Origin: Quillaja saponaria | Lineage: Eukaryota > Streptophyta > Magnoliopsida > Fabales > Quillajaceae | NCBI GenBank assembly: GCA_029379385.1 | Contig: CM055615.1 | Coordinates: forward strand, 372,001 to 436,000 | DNA length: 64,000 nt | Direction: 5' to 3' | In this document: in pieces, positions 22,838 through 33,539 of the stretch | How positions within the stretch are numbered: position 1 is the first letter of the stretch | Layout: the number at the start of each line of letters is the position of its first letter | Notes under the pieces: model-generated | Seen by the model: only the letters and a program-made list of their open reading frames with translations | What the model was told of the DNA's origin: nothing | The model's database searches: none | Made by a program: the position numbers and the translations under genes

Positions 22838-24610
22838 CTACATGAAAATGCTAAACAAGTTCAATCTTACTAAAATGAGTTACAATTATGACAGGAAGAT
22901 GTCTTTTTGGTTTGTTTTAAGAAATGAGTTCCACATCAAAACTTATGCAGCCAATGCAACACTGCTTGATTGATTAGCAGTGTTAAAATTTAATTATGAG
23001 ATCGAATAGCAGCCAAGAACATTCTAATTGTTAAAAAAAACGTTCTGATACCATTTAATCTAAAATTTAAGCTGTAAGATGCTATGCCAAGAATAAATTT
23101 TAATCTCTAAAAGATATAAATGAGGAAAGCACTACTAGATTGATTATATAAGTATGCTTTGAGCTTGAGATGCAATTTCACTAATAGAATCATTAAAGTT
23201 CCCTATCCCCCCCACCCTTACCCCCTAAAAAGAATTAAAAACTGCTTGTATTGTCCACCATAGCCCTTTGTTACAAGCAAGAGTAAAGAGTTAAAAGACA
23301 AGAACTTGACAGTACCTTCCAACAAGTAGTTTATTCAGTGTGATCTATTAGATTATTTCATTGAAGAACCCACCCTTGGTTTCAACTGAAAACAGATTGG
23401 CAACCAAAGAGAATAAAATAGGATAAGAAGGCAGGAAAGAGGTTTTATGCTTAAATTAGAACACAAAGGCAATCTTGTGAACTAGTTAAGCTTTTGATCC
23501 AGTGGTCATAAAGAAAGTCTTTCCCTCTTGAAAGCTTAAAAAAGAGAGAGATAAAATAGAAAATTTTCACATTTATGAAAAGAACAACCTAGTTATATGT
23601 AGCCAATCTAAAATTATGACCTAGCTTGATTTCAAAGCTCATAAATGCAAAACCAGTGAGTAGTAAATTCTTGTAGGAGCTTTATAACACAAGTGAAGAT
23701 ATTTTCCAGACTTGTTCAAAGAGTATGTAATCTCAAAAGTAGTAGAATAAAAGGTTAAAAAACCTCTTGAGATCCATTGTAATAAGTGGTAGGAGATGGT
23801 GGTTCAAGTAATAAATTTGGAGGCAAGGACCCAGTTTGTAAAAAAAAAAAAAAAAACTAGTAAGAACAGTGACGAATGATCAGCTAGCAAATACCAATAG
23901 CAGTGAAAATAAAAAAACTTGCTCATAGACATTAAGTGTGCAATGTTAATACTATAAATAGTGTACTGAAAAAAGCAAGGAAAAATGTTCTATTGCTGCT
24001 AATCTTCTTAAATGGTGTTAATTACAATTGCACATGTGCCCTTTAAGGATGATATCAATATAGTTAAGGAACTATTACAAATTAAAACTACTGATTTTAT
24101 ATTAGTCTTTTCAGAAATAAATGTCTTTATATGTTATTTTTGTCTCTTTCACTTATTTCTTTTGTGACCAACAATACCTGTATTCTGAAATATCTTTCCA
24201 TGCATTCCCTCCCCAGCTCGAGACATAAACTAAAATAACACAGGAACTCTGTATTAAGGCACTTGCATGAGTTCAATCTTTTTTCCTATTTTAATTAATA
24301 TGATAAATGAGGAAAACAGGAGTAAGTGCATAACTGTAAGGTTGAGTAGCGAACTTGAGAGAAATATCATCTAAATTGAAGGATACTAAAACATAAGTGA
24401 AAATCGTTGACAAAAGCACTAATTCATGAAATATAACTCGTATATATAATACCACTTGATATTTTCCTCACTTAGTGCTATCTTCAACTAGCAATTAATA
24501 AAAACTTTGATAGAGAAATTCTAGCCGGTATAACAAAGTTTAAGGTCAAGATTACAAATATAATCAAGAATGGGCACAAGCACAACCAAAGGTTACAAGG
24601 TTCTATATGA
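22838..24610. other. CACTA interior, right of the captured exons
   Basis: No gene is recognised. The DNA is AT-rich and intron-like, with polypurine stretches and an A-run at 23839-23856. If the captured receptor-kinase piece belongs to a longer minus-strand transcript, this would be an intron. Confidence 0.35.
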
Positions 24611-26449
24611 TGTTATAGGAAAAAACTTTTAAGATAGGAAATAAGCAGATAAACAGAGGAAGGGGAGAGAAAAGAGAGGGAGGGAAACAGAAAATCTAAC
24701 CCTGTAATACGTGCTAGCCAAAACTCTGCATTAGAGTATTCATTCAGATTCAATATTGTAATTCGTATACAAGGCTTATCAGCTTATATACAGATAGAAA
24801 GGGAGTAAAATCCCTATAATAACCTTCTAACAATTCAACCCTATTCTTTTCTATACACCCAAATCCGATCCTAAATTGAACCGTATCAATCCCCAATGCT
24901 TCAGTTTATCCTTGTCCTCAATGATTTGATTAGAAAGAAGAATTGACATAGAAGAATACTGGTGCAGAAAAGACAGAAAAATGGAAAACACTGATATTGA
25001 TATTGACACTGATACTGGTGTAGTTCTGGCATGGTTGTGCAGCTCCTCATTGAAACACAGTGATATTGGCCTCATTGTCATTCTACAGTGCTGCTTCTTG
25101 TAGTGCCAATTATCAATGCTGCTCAAGTCCTCCTTCATTATAGAAGAAAGCCATAGTATTATAGTTTGAAACCCAAAGGAAAAAGACTTTTTCTTATACC
25201 ACTTCTCTGCAACAACACTAACTGATTCATGAACTCCATCAGAGATAGTTTTCTTGGAAAGCCCTTTGAATTCTGTGTTGCACAACTCTTTTTTTTTTCC
25301 ACAGCTATGACACATTTCAGAAGATGTATCTTGATTTCTTGAAGGATTCATGCACAACTTCATTTTTTTCAACTAAATTATTGAACTAGACATATTCATC
25401 ATCTGCTTCGATTGGTTCTTGAGTAGGTAGCCATTCATCATCAGGGACCACAATTATACTCATGTGATTATTCTTGCACTCAGATAAATGGGTGGGGCTG
25501 TACTAAGAGAAATAGGTGGGGTTGTATTCCTCATTGCAGAATTCACACAAACCTTTAATCATTTTTTTTTATCAAACTCTATCCTAGAAAAGAGTAATGT
25601 TTTGGATGGGTTATAACAGAAATGATCAAAGGGAAATGATTTACCAACATTGAGTTGCCTACTTGTTGTATTGTGAGAAACTGGATTGGGTTGATTTTGA
25701 TCCTCCAAGAAATTATCTTGTGGATCTTCTAATTTGTTAAATTGTTGGTCCACTTGGAACCCTTGGTTCAATTTGTGCAAACCTTTATTTTCTTGAAATT
25801 GCAAACACTCATTTGCAGGTTGCAGAAGATTCTGATTGCTAGTATCTTCTGATTCTGAATCGCAAGACAATTTTGTCAAACTTATAGTAGAATCTTGTAG
25901 TCTCTTGGACACGTTTTCATAAGATTCTTGCAGTTTCTTGTTTGAATTTTGCTGTTCTTGGTCTGCTCTCAATTTTTTAAGAATTTCGGAGACACGTTCT
26001 TTTAGTTGATCACCTTGCTCTTTCATTATTGCGTCTTTGAGTACCTTATTGAATCAAGAAATGCTTTGCAAATAGTTTGCTTGAGACAGAGGAACTGCAA
26101 GAGTATTACAAGAGAAAAAAAGGAATAGGTGATTATGCAGTCATGGTGCCATGACTATGCTCTGATACCATTGTTACAGGCAAAAACTTTTAAGATAGGA
26201 AATAAGCAGAGAAGCAAAGGAAGGGGAGAGAGAAGAGAGGGAGGGAAATAGAAAATCTAGCCCTGTAATAGGTGCTAGCCAAAACTCTACATCAAAGTAT
26301 TCATTCAGATTCAATCCTGTAGTTTGTATACAAGACTTATCAGCTTATATACAGATAGGAAGGGGGCAAAATCCCTATAATAACCTTCTAACAATTCAAT
26401 CCTATCCTTTTCTATACACCCAAATCTGATCCTATACTGAACCGTATCA
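24611..26449 (-). mobile_element. Small LTR retroelement (1.84 kb) nested in the CACTA element
   Basis: Direct repeats of 278 bp, 24611-24888 and 26172-26449, share most bases over their whole length (for example CAGCTTATATACAGATAG, CTATTCTTTTCTATACACCC / CTATCCTTTTCTATACACCC) and both run TGTTA to GTATCA on the plus strand. Just inside the right repeat the minus strand has ATGGTATCAGAGCATAG, the canonical initiator-Met-tRNA primer site, so the element reads right to left. The interior holds one 155-codon minus-strand frame (25559-26026) with a glutamine- and lysine-rich coiled-coil start, plausibly a gag remnant, and no pol. The flanks (TATGA and TACAA) are not a clean target duplication. 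Confidence 0.85.
25559..26026 (-). CDS. Possible gag-like 155-residue coiled-coil protein of the nested LTR element
   Basis: The frame starts MKEQGDQLKERVSEIL about 145 bp inside the primer site, where gag normally begins. Residues 1-60 are charged and heptad-like (KKLRADQEQQNSNKKLQE), the rest is Gln/Asn-rich. No CCHC zinc knuckle, protease or polymerase follows before the 3' LTR. Initial ATG, position and composition suggest a truncated gag. No sequence family is recognised, and a chance frame cannot be excluded. Confidence 0.35.
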   Translation of the reverse strand: MKEQGDQLKERVSEILKKLRADQEQQNSNKKLQESYENVSKRLQDSTISLTKLSCDSESEDTSNQNLLQPANECLQFQENKGLHKLNQGFQVDQQFNKLEDPQDNFLEDQNQPNPVSHNTTSRQLNVGKSFPFDHFCYNPSKTLLFSRIEFDKKK

Positions 26450-26458
26450 TACAATTAC

Positions 26459-26526
26459 TTGGGATTGCAAAAAATTTTGGCTTTAAGATCGTAGAAAAGG
26501 TCAGCTTCTACATGAGAGCTATCCAT
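26459..26526 (-). other. Candidate first exon of a gene carried by the CACTA element
   Basis: The minus strand has ATG at 26526 and the frame MDSSHVEADLFYDLKAKIF, ending at a GTAATTG donor-like site at 26458, only nine bases before the nested LTR element. The upstream DNA to 27000 would be leader and promoter. The arrangement (leader, short exon, intron containing a later insertion) is what a CACTA-borne minus-strand gene would look like, but no homologue is recognised. Confidence 0.25.
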
Positions 26527-27129
26527 CTTGAGTCAGATCGAAGAGAAGAGAAGACTCTGTTGATGGAGCTTCTTGGTGTGCATCGAAGGAGATGGAGGGC
26601 ATGAAGTTGCGTTGTTAACTCAAGGAAGCACTAGAGAGAGAGGATGTTACAGAATGTGAAAGGAAAGATGTAAGGATTTAGACTTTGTAATTGGGGAGAG
26701 GGGTAAAGGTGTTTACTTTACCAAATAATAAATGTTCCAAACGTGCGTTTGAATCACTGACCAACTTTTATTGGTTGTTAATAAGAAAAAGGTATTACCT
26801 ACCAACAAAAGTTGGTCAGTGATTGTTGTGCCGAAAAAAAATTGAATCCTGCCCATTTACTGACTAACTGAACGACCAAAAGTTGGTCGGTGATGAATTG
26901 ATTCTGGATTTTGGTCAGTTGGTCGTTATTTACAAGTTTTACAGACCAACTGAGGTTAGTCGGTGATGGTTGGTTAGCAATAGCCAATTTTCTTGTAGTG
27001 TTAGCTCCATCTCGTGTATGTATATATATAATACCAAGAAAATCAATACTCATCCATCAATTCAACATTACTCACATCCCAAGCATTAAATTCAAAATTG
27101 GATTAGTTATTTACAATCAATCAAGAGCT

Positions 27130-27950
27130 TGAATCTTATAATTTTGAGCCCCCTGTAATTGGTCAAATAAATCATCAATCCTGGAAAGAGGATATTTGTT
27201 CTTCACTGTGATTTTATTTTGTTTCAAGTATTCAATACCCAGTCAGAATGAACTATCATTCTTTTTAACAAAAAGCCTAAGAAGACGTACTAGGATGTAT
27301 AAATCCTTTAAACCATTAACAAATCTCTTCACTCTCATTTCCTCGATTGCCATCATATGCGGAACAATTCAGGATAACCTGGTAAATCAAATCTCATACT
27401 CTGCTACTGACATACCTTCCATATGAACTAGCCATTCGACTCCCAAGCTTGCATGTCTTTCACACTCTCAAGTAGGAAATGTTTGGTAAACACTCTGCTA
27501 TACTCAGGTCATGCAAGCGGATTTGGCTCAGTCTACCATTGCACCAACACCTTATACCATTCTTATGCCACATCATATAACTAATACCTAACTAACTCTA
27601 CTGCCTGAATAGGATCATACCCTAAAGCCACCACAAATCGATCAAACTTATCTAAGAAAGTATACGGATCAAGAATATAGTAGAGTCCAACACAAGTTGC
27701 TCTAATTTAGGATAAGGGGCCGTTGCTTCAACTTAGTGGCTATACACCTACCTATACCAAATCTTCCAAGATCTCAACCTCTTGCCATAAACGCATAAAG
27801 ATTGGTAAACCCCTTGTCAAGACTAGCATCCTTCTGCCTTTCCCGATCAAAAACATTGTTACAGTGCCTCATTATATTTTAAAGGAGCACAAATGAATTC
27901 AATATACAATTCTCATATAAGGCAAATGACTATTATAGAATCACAACTTG
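27130..27950 (-). pseudogene. Ty3/gypsy gag remnant joined to an RT fragment
   Basis: Minus-strand frames read as a retrotransposon gag domain: DPQTFLDKFDRFVVALGYDP, VELVRY, EWYKVL, the FTKHFLLESVKDMQAWEFE stretch, MSVAEYE, FTRLS, RVKRFVNGL. They run directly (27290 down to 27148) into an RT fragment, LFVKKNDSSF then [12 protein letters not shown] and [20 protein letters not shown], a strongly conserved start of Ty3/gypsy RT. Zinc knuckle, protease, the RT core, RNase H and integrase are absent. Several stops interrupt the gag. An internal deletion fused the two parts. Confidence 0.88.
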
Positions 27951-28061
27951 AAGTTTTAGGATGAATTAGGACATATTACTAAGTCCACATACGCTCTTTA
28001 TAATATACGCAAACAAAGTAATCATGTTCTATACTTATGGTCATTGACCTCTAAACCGAAA

Positions 28062-28072
28062 CTTTGATACCA
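28062..28072 (-). other. Primer-binding site of the gypsy element
   Basis: TGGTATCAAAG on the minus strand, three bases inside the 5' LTR that ends at 28076. It resembles the initiator-Met-tRNA complement TGGTATCAGAG with one mismatch, and fixes the orientation of the element. Confidence 0.75.
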
Positions 28073-29323
28073 ACTTGTTACACCCCACACATAAGTATAA
28101 CCAGCCAAAGGAATGGATAACCAAATCTCCGTAACTCTGATTCAAAATTCAAAAGAAATACAAACAATCATTAATTTAAAATGACATTAAAAGATAACTT
28201 TGTAAAAATATGTCTAACATATGCATATATTCACTAAACGAAATAGTAGTTAAAAAAAAAATATTGGCAAAGATTCCTTTGAAAGTTGAACGTGCACAAA
28301 TAGTACATATAACATATATAACCCTGTTACACAAAAACAAAGCAACAACTACAACAGTACACTAACCACAGAGAACTCTGCTTTATTTCAGAACAACTAA
28401 ACTATTACACAATTCAAAACCTTATGACTTAATCCCTAATGTGACTACAAGCTTCATCCCTTGGCTTCAAGTAATTGATCTCTAGTGAATACCTTGCCAC
28501 AGCACTATCGGCAAGTCAGGTACCAGTTGATGAAGTTTGCTAAGATCCTAATATTAAAAAAAATCATACACAAACGAGGAATAAGTCATAAAAACTCAGT
28601 GAGGGAAAAATATACCCAAAGGGTACTAGCATCAAACAACATATAATTAGAAAATGTATACTTGATAGTTTCATACTAACTTAGAAATACAAAATCAAAC
28701 TAACATAACTCACGAAAGGCAATATGCAAACAAATAAAAAATAGCATCTAAAAGGGCCAATTGAAGTAACTTAGCACCAACACACCATGTACATATCCTC
28801 ATTGGGGCTTTTTACTCCCGCATACCAAGAATATACATAAGCTTCTCACATAATCTCCCCAGAGTTGAGTTACTTAAATATTTTTGTTCGAATATCAAAT
28901 AATCAAATGAAACTTATCTTAGGTGCACCCGAATTCTATCTCAATATATATAAAAATAATAATAATTTCTTTAGCCCTTATCAAGACAAACAAAGTTTCA
29001 AATGTCTCTTTAGCATTAGATAGCATCTACTTAAGCTGCACCAAGTTAGAAGGGCCTATTCCCAAGTCCATCTTCGAACTTCGAAGAATTAGTGAGCTCC
29101 AACTTTCTTCAAACAAGTTCAATGGGACCATAGAACTGCATAAGATTTTGAGGCTTTTACTCTTGACCTATCAAACAACAACTTGTCTATCAATGCAAGT
29201 GTTACCGATGAGCATTGCCTGTCTTCCTATCCTAATATGAACACTCTAAAATTGGCTTCCTTCCAATTGAGTGTATTCCCTGATTTCTTAAAAAACCAAT
29301 CCAGATTAAGCTATCAAGATTTG

Positions 29324-32042
29324 TGTCACACCCTCATATGATGCTAAGACTGGCCGAAAGAATGGATACCCAAACCTCCGTAACCTTGAATCCACAATGA
29401 CCAAACACAACAGATTCTTGCACAATTTATAGTTAAGACCAAGAAAACTTATCTGAATATAGACATAATCAGTCTATGAGACATAAATATTTACTTCCAG
29501 TTCAGCAGCGATCCCTAGTAAGGTGGATCCTGCCCAACAACATATACACCAATAACCTGGTATAATTCACGATTAAACCATAATATCAAAAATGCTCAGA
29601 GGAGCTTTGCTTCTAACCACACCTTGAATTACTATAGTTAACGTAATATACACAACAAAGCATTGCACTTAAAATGACTGCAAATGTCGCCCTATCAGCT
29701 TCAAGTATGTGATTTCGAGATATACCTTGCCGCAATAGTATCGGTAGGTATCAAATCTTGACATAACGAACTGGATCTTCCTGATACTAAAAAAAAAAAC
29801 CACAGAAGAAGGAATGAGTCATAAAGACTCAGTGAGCAAACTACGTACCCAGGGGGTACTAGCATCACCCAACACATATATCACTAATTAATCTCATGTC
29901 TAAATTTATTTCACTTGCATGTACTTATAATTATCATACAATCACGATTCATATATTTTACATTTTTCAATATAACAACCAATTCATACAAAACAATCAA
30001 AACATACAAGCAAGCAACCCAGTCCCGCACACCAATATCACCCCCTGCCGGGCATGTACGCGCCCGCACACCAAATTAATTTCCCGTATACAATCCATCC
30101 CACCGGGACTGAGCACTCAATTTTAAAAATATATATCAGAATCAGAATTTCTCATGATTTTAAATCCAAGTATCCTAGGTGCACCTGAATTTTTAATTTC
30201 ATAAAAGAAAATCATTTTCCAGAAAATATTCACGAGTTAACCCTTATCAAACACAAACAATGTCAACACAATAACCAATATCAAGCAAACATTATTATAG
30301 CAAATTACTGAAATACTCCACTAGTTTACTTTCCATATAGCACACATATTCAAATAAACATATAATTGCGTATAAAAATCTAGTAACCAAAGAGTACGTA
30401 ATTCACTCACAAAATTCAAGGACGAGATTTGTCATTCCATCTAGACTACGACAATGCCCGAGTGTCCTCAATCCCATCCGAAGCTAAAAAAAAATCATAG
30501 GTTCCTGTAATATTCGAAATAATTATTTTACAATCAATTTCTTACTTATTTAATCCAACATATATTTTACCTCCTAAATAAAACTAATTCTTTATCAGCA
30601 TTTATCAAGTATCTTAATGTATATTAAATTTTCTTGCATATTGATATATGTTTACTTATTCTTTTACCAAGGAATCCCACACCATGTTACAACCATTATA
30701 TCCAAATTAAATTCACTATTTGAATTGAATTAATAAAAAAACTTAAGCTATATATATATATATATATATATTTATTACATGTTTTAACTAATTAAAACTT
30801 ATGTATGTCAAGTTATAATTAAACTTACTTTAACCAATTTATTAATCAACTAAAGAATATCGTAAATTCTATACATTCCTTTTTAACATTCTTATGCCCA
30901 ATCCTAAAAAGTTAATTAATTTCTTTAAGATGGATGTATTTATATATATCAAGAATTTAACATCAAACTTTAATTCCATACTACTCTATTTCCAGCATCA
31001 ATTTCAAATCCAATTTATTGTATACCAAAATCTTGAACTTGACAACAAATATCCCTACCCTTGAATTTCAAGGAACCCTCTTCCAATAATCATTTGCTCA
31101 TCTTATAAGTTCTTTGATCTTAAACTTTTCCTTACACTCTTCCTTAACCCTTAGCTCTAATTCATCAACTATCATAATATAAAGGAATCCAACAAAGCTA
31201 CAACTAACTAACTACAAAACAAACTCACCAATCACCAAGCAACCCCACGGCGACAAGAAAAATTTCTGCATCCAGTCCTTCTTGCTTTACTGGAGATGCA
31301 GGAGCTACCTCCCTTCCACTATAAGGGCTCAAAAACAGAGTATATAGCCAGCCCCTTATCTCTCACCCACTGCTACACAATACAGCTTCATTAACACTCC
31401 TCAAGTCTCACGAGAGCTCACCAGAAATTCCAAAAATCCAGCTGAAAGGAGGCTCACGGTTTTTGCTGCTTCAAGCTTCAACCATCGCTGCTATCACAGC
31501 TTCTACAAACCGCCAGCACACACAACCAACCAAGACCCAATGCTCAACTAAACTAGAGGGAAACTAAGAGAGAGAATGAGGGAAATTTGACCAGGAAAGA
31601 GGATCAATTCACTTATTTGCTAAATAATTCACCCATCCAAGACCACACGCAAGCAGCAGGGGAAGGAAATGAAACAGCCGAGCACCAAAACAGGGAGAAA
31701 ACTCCAGCCTAATGTCGGTGTAAGGAAGAGAAAAGAAGATCCAAAGAAAACAATAAAATATACATGTGTGGCCACTTTATTTCCATTGCTTTACAATGTG
31801 TGGTGGACCTTCATTCACCTAGTAATAATTATATATAATTAATATCTTAACTTAATTTGTTTCTTCAAATTAATATTTATGGAACACATTAGTTAATGTA
31901 TAATATTTTTAAAAATACTCAGATATTAATTTATATAATATTTAAATACATTATTATTTATTTAATCTAGTTATTTCATAACAAAAATTTACACTATGTT
32001 TAAAACTAAATTTTATGATATTGAATTTTAAGGATTATGATA
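29324..32042 (-). mobile_element. Gypsy-type solo LTR, 2.7 kb, in RLP2
   Basis: The insert starts TGTCACACCC at 29324 and ends GATTATGATA at 32042, flanked by ATTTG on both sides (29319-29323 and 32043-32047). Removing it and one ATTTG restores the RLP2 order seen in RLP4. The terminal TA instead of CA fits one C-to-T change. Shared motifs with the 15.5-29 kb LTRs (AAAGACTCAGTGAG near 29823, GTGCACCTGAATTTTT near 30179) place it in a related family on the minus strand. No gag or pol is seen, so it is most simply a solo LTR left by recombination. A (TA)n tract lies at 30749-30771. Confidence 0.82.
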
Positions 32043-33539
32043 ATTTGTCAAAAAACCAGAAGGAAAAATACCCACTCTTCAAAGCTTGGTATTTCATATC
32101 ACTTGAATCTGTCTTACAATAATCTGACAGATTGGGAAGAACCTTTGCAGACTCTTGATAACAAATTGTTTGTTCTTGACCTTCACTCCAACCAACTGCA
32201 AGGGCCAATTCCTATTTTTCCCCTATTCATCACCTATTCGGACTACTCAAGCATTAATTTCAGCTCTGTCCTTCCACATGACATTGGCAATTACCTCTCT
32301 TCCACTGTCTTCTTTTCACTTTCAAACAATAATTTTCATGGGAACATCCCTCAATCAATCTGCAATGCTCCAAGTCTGGAAGTTCTTGATCTTTCTTATA
32401 ATAACTTTGGTCGCACCATCCTAAAGTGTTTAACAAAAATGCTTGGCAATATTGTGGTATTGAATCTGCGGAGAAACAAGCTTATTGGATACATCCCTGA
32501 TACATTTTCAGCTGCATGTCCTTTGCAGACTCTAGATCTCCATGGAAATCAATTAGGTGGACCTGTTCCAGTGTCTCTGACCAATTGCACGACATTAGAG
32601 GTAACAGACCTTGGAGAGAATCAGATCCTTGACACCTTTCCATGTCCATTGAAGAACATATCCACACTTAGTGTCCTGGTTTTGGGGAAGAACAATTTTC
32701 AAGGACCCCTTGAATGCCCTGTGTATTTGGCAGATGCTTCAAATTTTTTATCTAGCTTTCAATAATTTTACTGGTAAGCTACCAGGGAAATCCTTCAAAA
32801 ACTGGGATGCAATGATGCTCAATCATATCCAATTTGAGGTCCTTAAATACGATCAGGGGTATTATCAATATGCAGTGACATTAACTAGCTAAGGTCTACA
32901 GATGAATCTGGTTATGATTCTAAGAGACTTCACTTCCTTTGACTTCTCATCAAACCAATTTGAAGGGCCCATACCAGAAGAGCTAACGCATTTTAAAGCA
33001 CTCTATGTGCTTAACTTGTCACGTAATGCTCTCTCTGACCATATCACATCATCTATTGGGAATTTGAAATAGCTCGAGTCCTTGGACCTGTCAAGGAACA
33101 ATTTTATTAGGGAAATTCCTAGACAGTTAGCAAGTTTAAATTTTCTTTCATTCCTCGACCTGTCCTTCAATCATCTGGTGGGGCAAATCCCAACAGGTAA
33201 TCAACTTCAAACATTTTCAGCAATTCCTTTGTAGGTAATAAAGGATAATGTGGAGCACCATCATCAAAAAATTGTACAAGTGAGGAAGCAGCACCAGCTG
33301 CGGATGAAGACGCTCATTCAGAATCAAGGAGTCCAATTGATTGGAATTTCATAAGTGCTGAACTGGGTTTTACTTTTGGCTTAGGATTTGTTATTGGGCC
33401 ACTTTTGTTTTGGAAAAGATGGAGAATGTGTTACTGCAAATTTGTTGATAACTTACTGTGCTGGATCTTCCCTTAGCTGTATCTTGAATATCAAAGCTAT
33501 AGAGGACAAACATACACATTTCTGAGGTGGAGGAGTTAG

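Larger units (their letters stand above)
17665..27000 (-). mobile_element. CACTA transposon, 9.3 kb, complete termini
   Basis: The left end CACTACAAGAAAA at 17665 and the right end TTTTCTTGTAGTG ending at 27000 are inverted repeats of the CACTA superfamily. The 3-bp sequence TTA flanks both sides (17662-17664 and 27001-27003), the target-duplication size of this superfamily. Subterminal regions are dense in short GACCAAC/GTTGGTC motifs in both orientations (17685-17845; 26755-26990), as expected of transposase-binding subterminal repeats. No TNP2 transposase was recognised inside, so the element is probably non-autonomous. It carries host-derived receptor-kinase exons and an LTR retroelement on the minus strand. 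It lies within the 3' LTR of the gypsy element. Confidence 0.92.
15527..28992 (-). mobile_element. Ty3/gypsy LTR retrotransposon, deleted and nested, inserted in RLP2
   Basis: Two related LTR-like sequences begin with TGTTACAC on the plus strand: 15527 to 17664 (continuing after the CACTA insertion at 27001 to about 27125) and 28076 to about 28992. They share long similarity, including ACTCAGTGAGGGAAAAA motifs near 16909 and 28596. On the minus strand the right copy is the 5' LTR: three bases beyond its inner end lies TGGTATCAAAG (28062-28072), an initiator-Met-tRNA-like primer site. Between them are only gag and a small RT piece. The left outer end abuts RLP2 codon 83 cleanly. The right outer end is truncated together with missing RLP2 sequence, so no target duplication can be read. 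Confidence 0.8.
15278..33539 (+). pseudogene. RLP2: LRR receptor-like protein split by two retroelement insertions
   Basis: Three collinear blocks make one gene. Block 1 (15278-15526) holds the start, signal peptide and LRRNT with two nonsense codons. Block 2 (about 28993-29323) resumes near the position equivalent to RLP3 residue 445 (VSNVSLALDS, KLEGPIPKSIFELRR). Block 3 (32043-33539) runs from the mid-ectodomain (HLNLSYNNLTDWEEPL) through the island, cap, membrane helix and RLP3-type tail ending FLRWRS. About 1.1 kb of ectodomain between blocks 1 and 2 is absent. Block 3 has an 8-nt deletion near 32725, stops at 32890 and 33070, and a frameshift near 33220. A Ty3/gypsy element lies between blocks 1 and 2 and a solo LTR between blocks 2 and 3. 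The gene is dead. Confidence 0.9.

Noticed and set aside
24851..25372. 173-codon minus-strand frame with a cysteine pair (CHSCGKK)
   Set aside because: It runs into the left LTR of the 24611-26449 element, has no recognisable domain or codon pattern, and the cysteine pair alone is not a zinc-finger signature.
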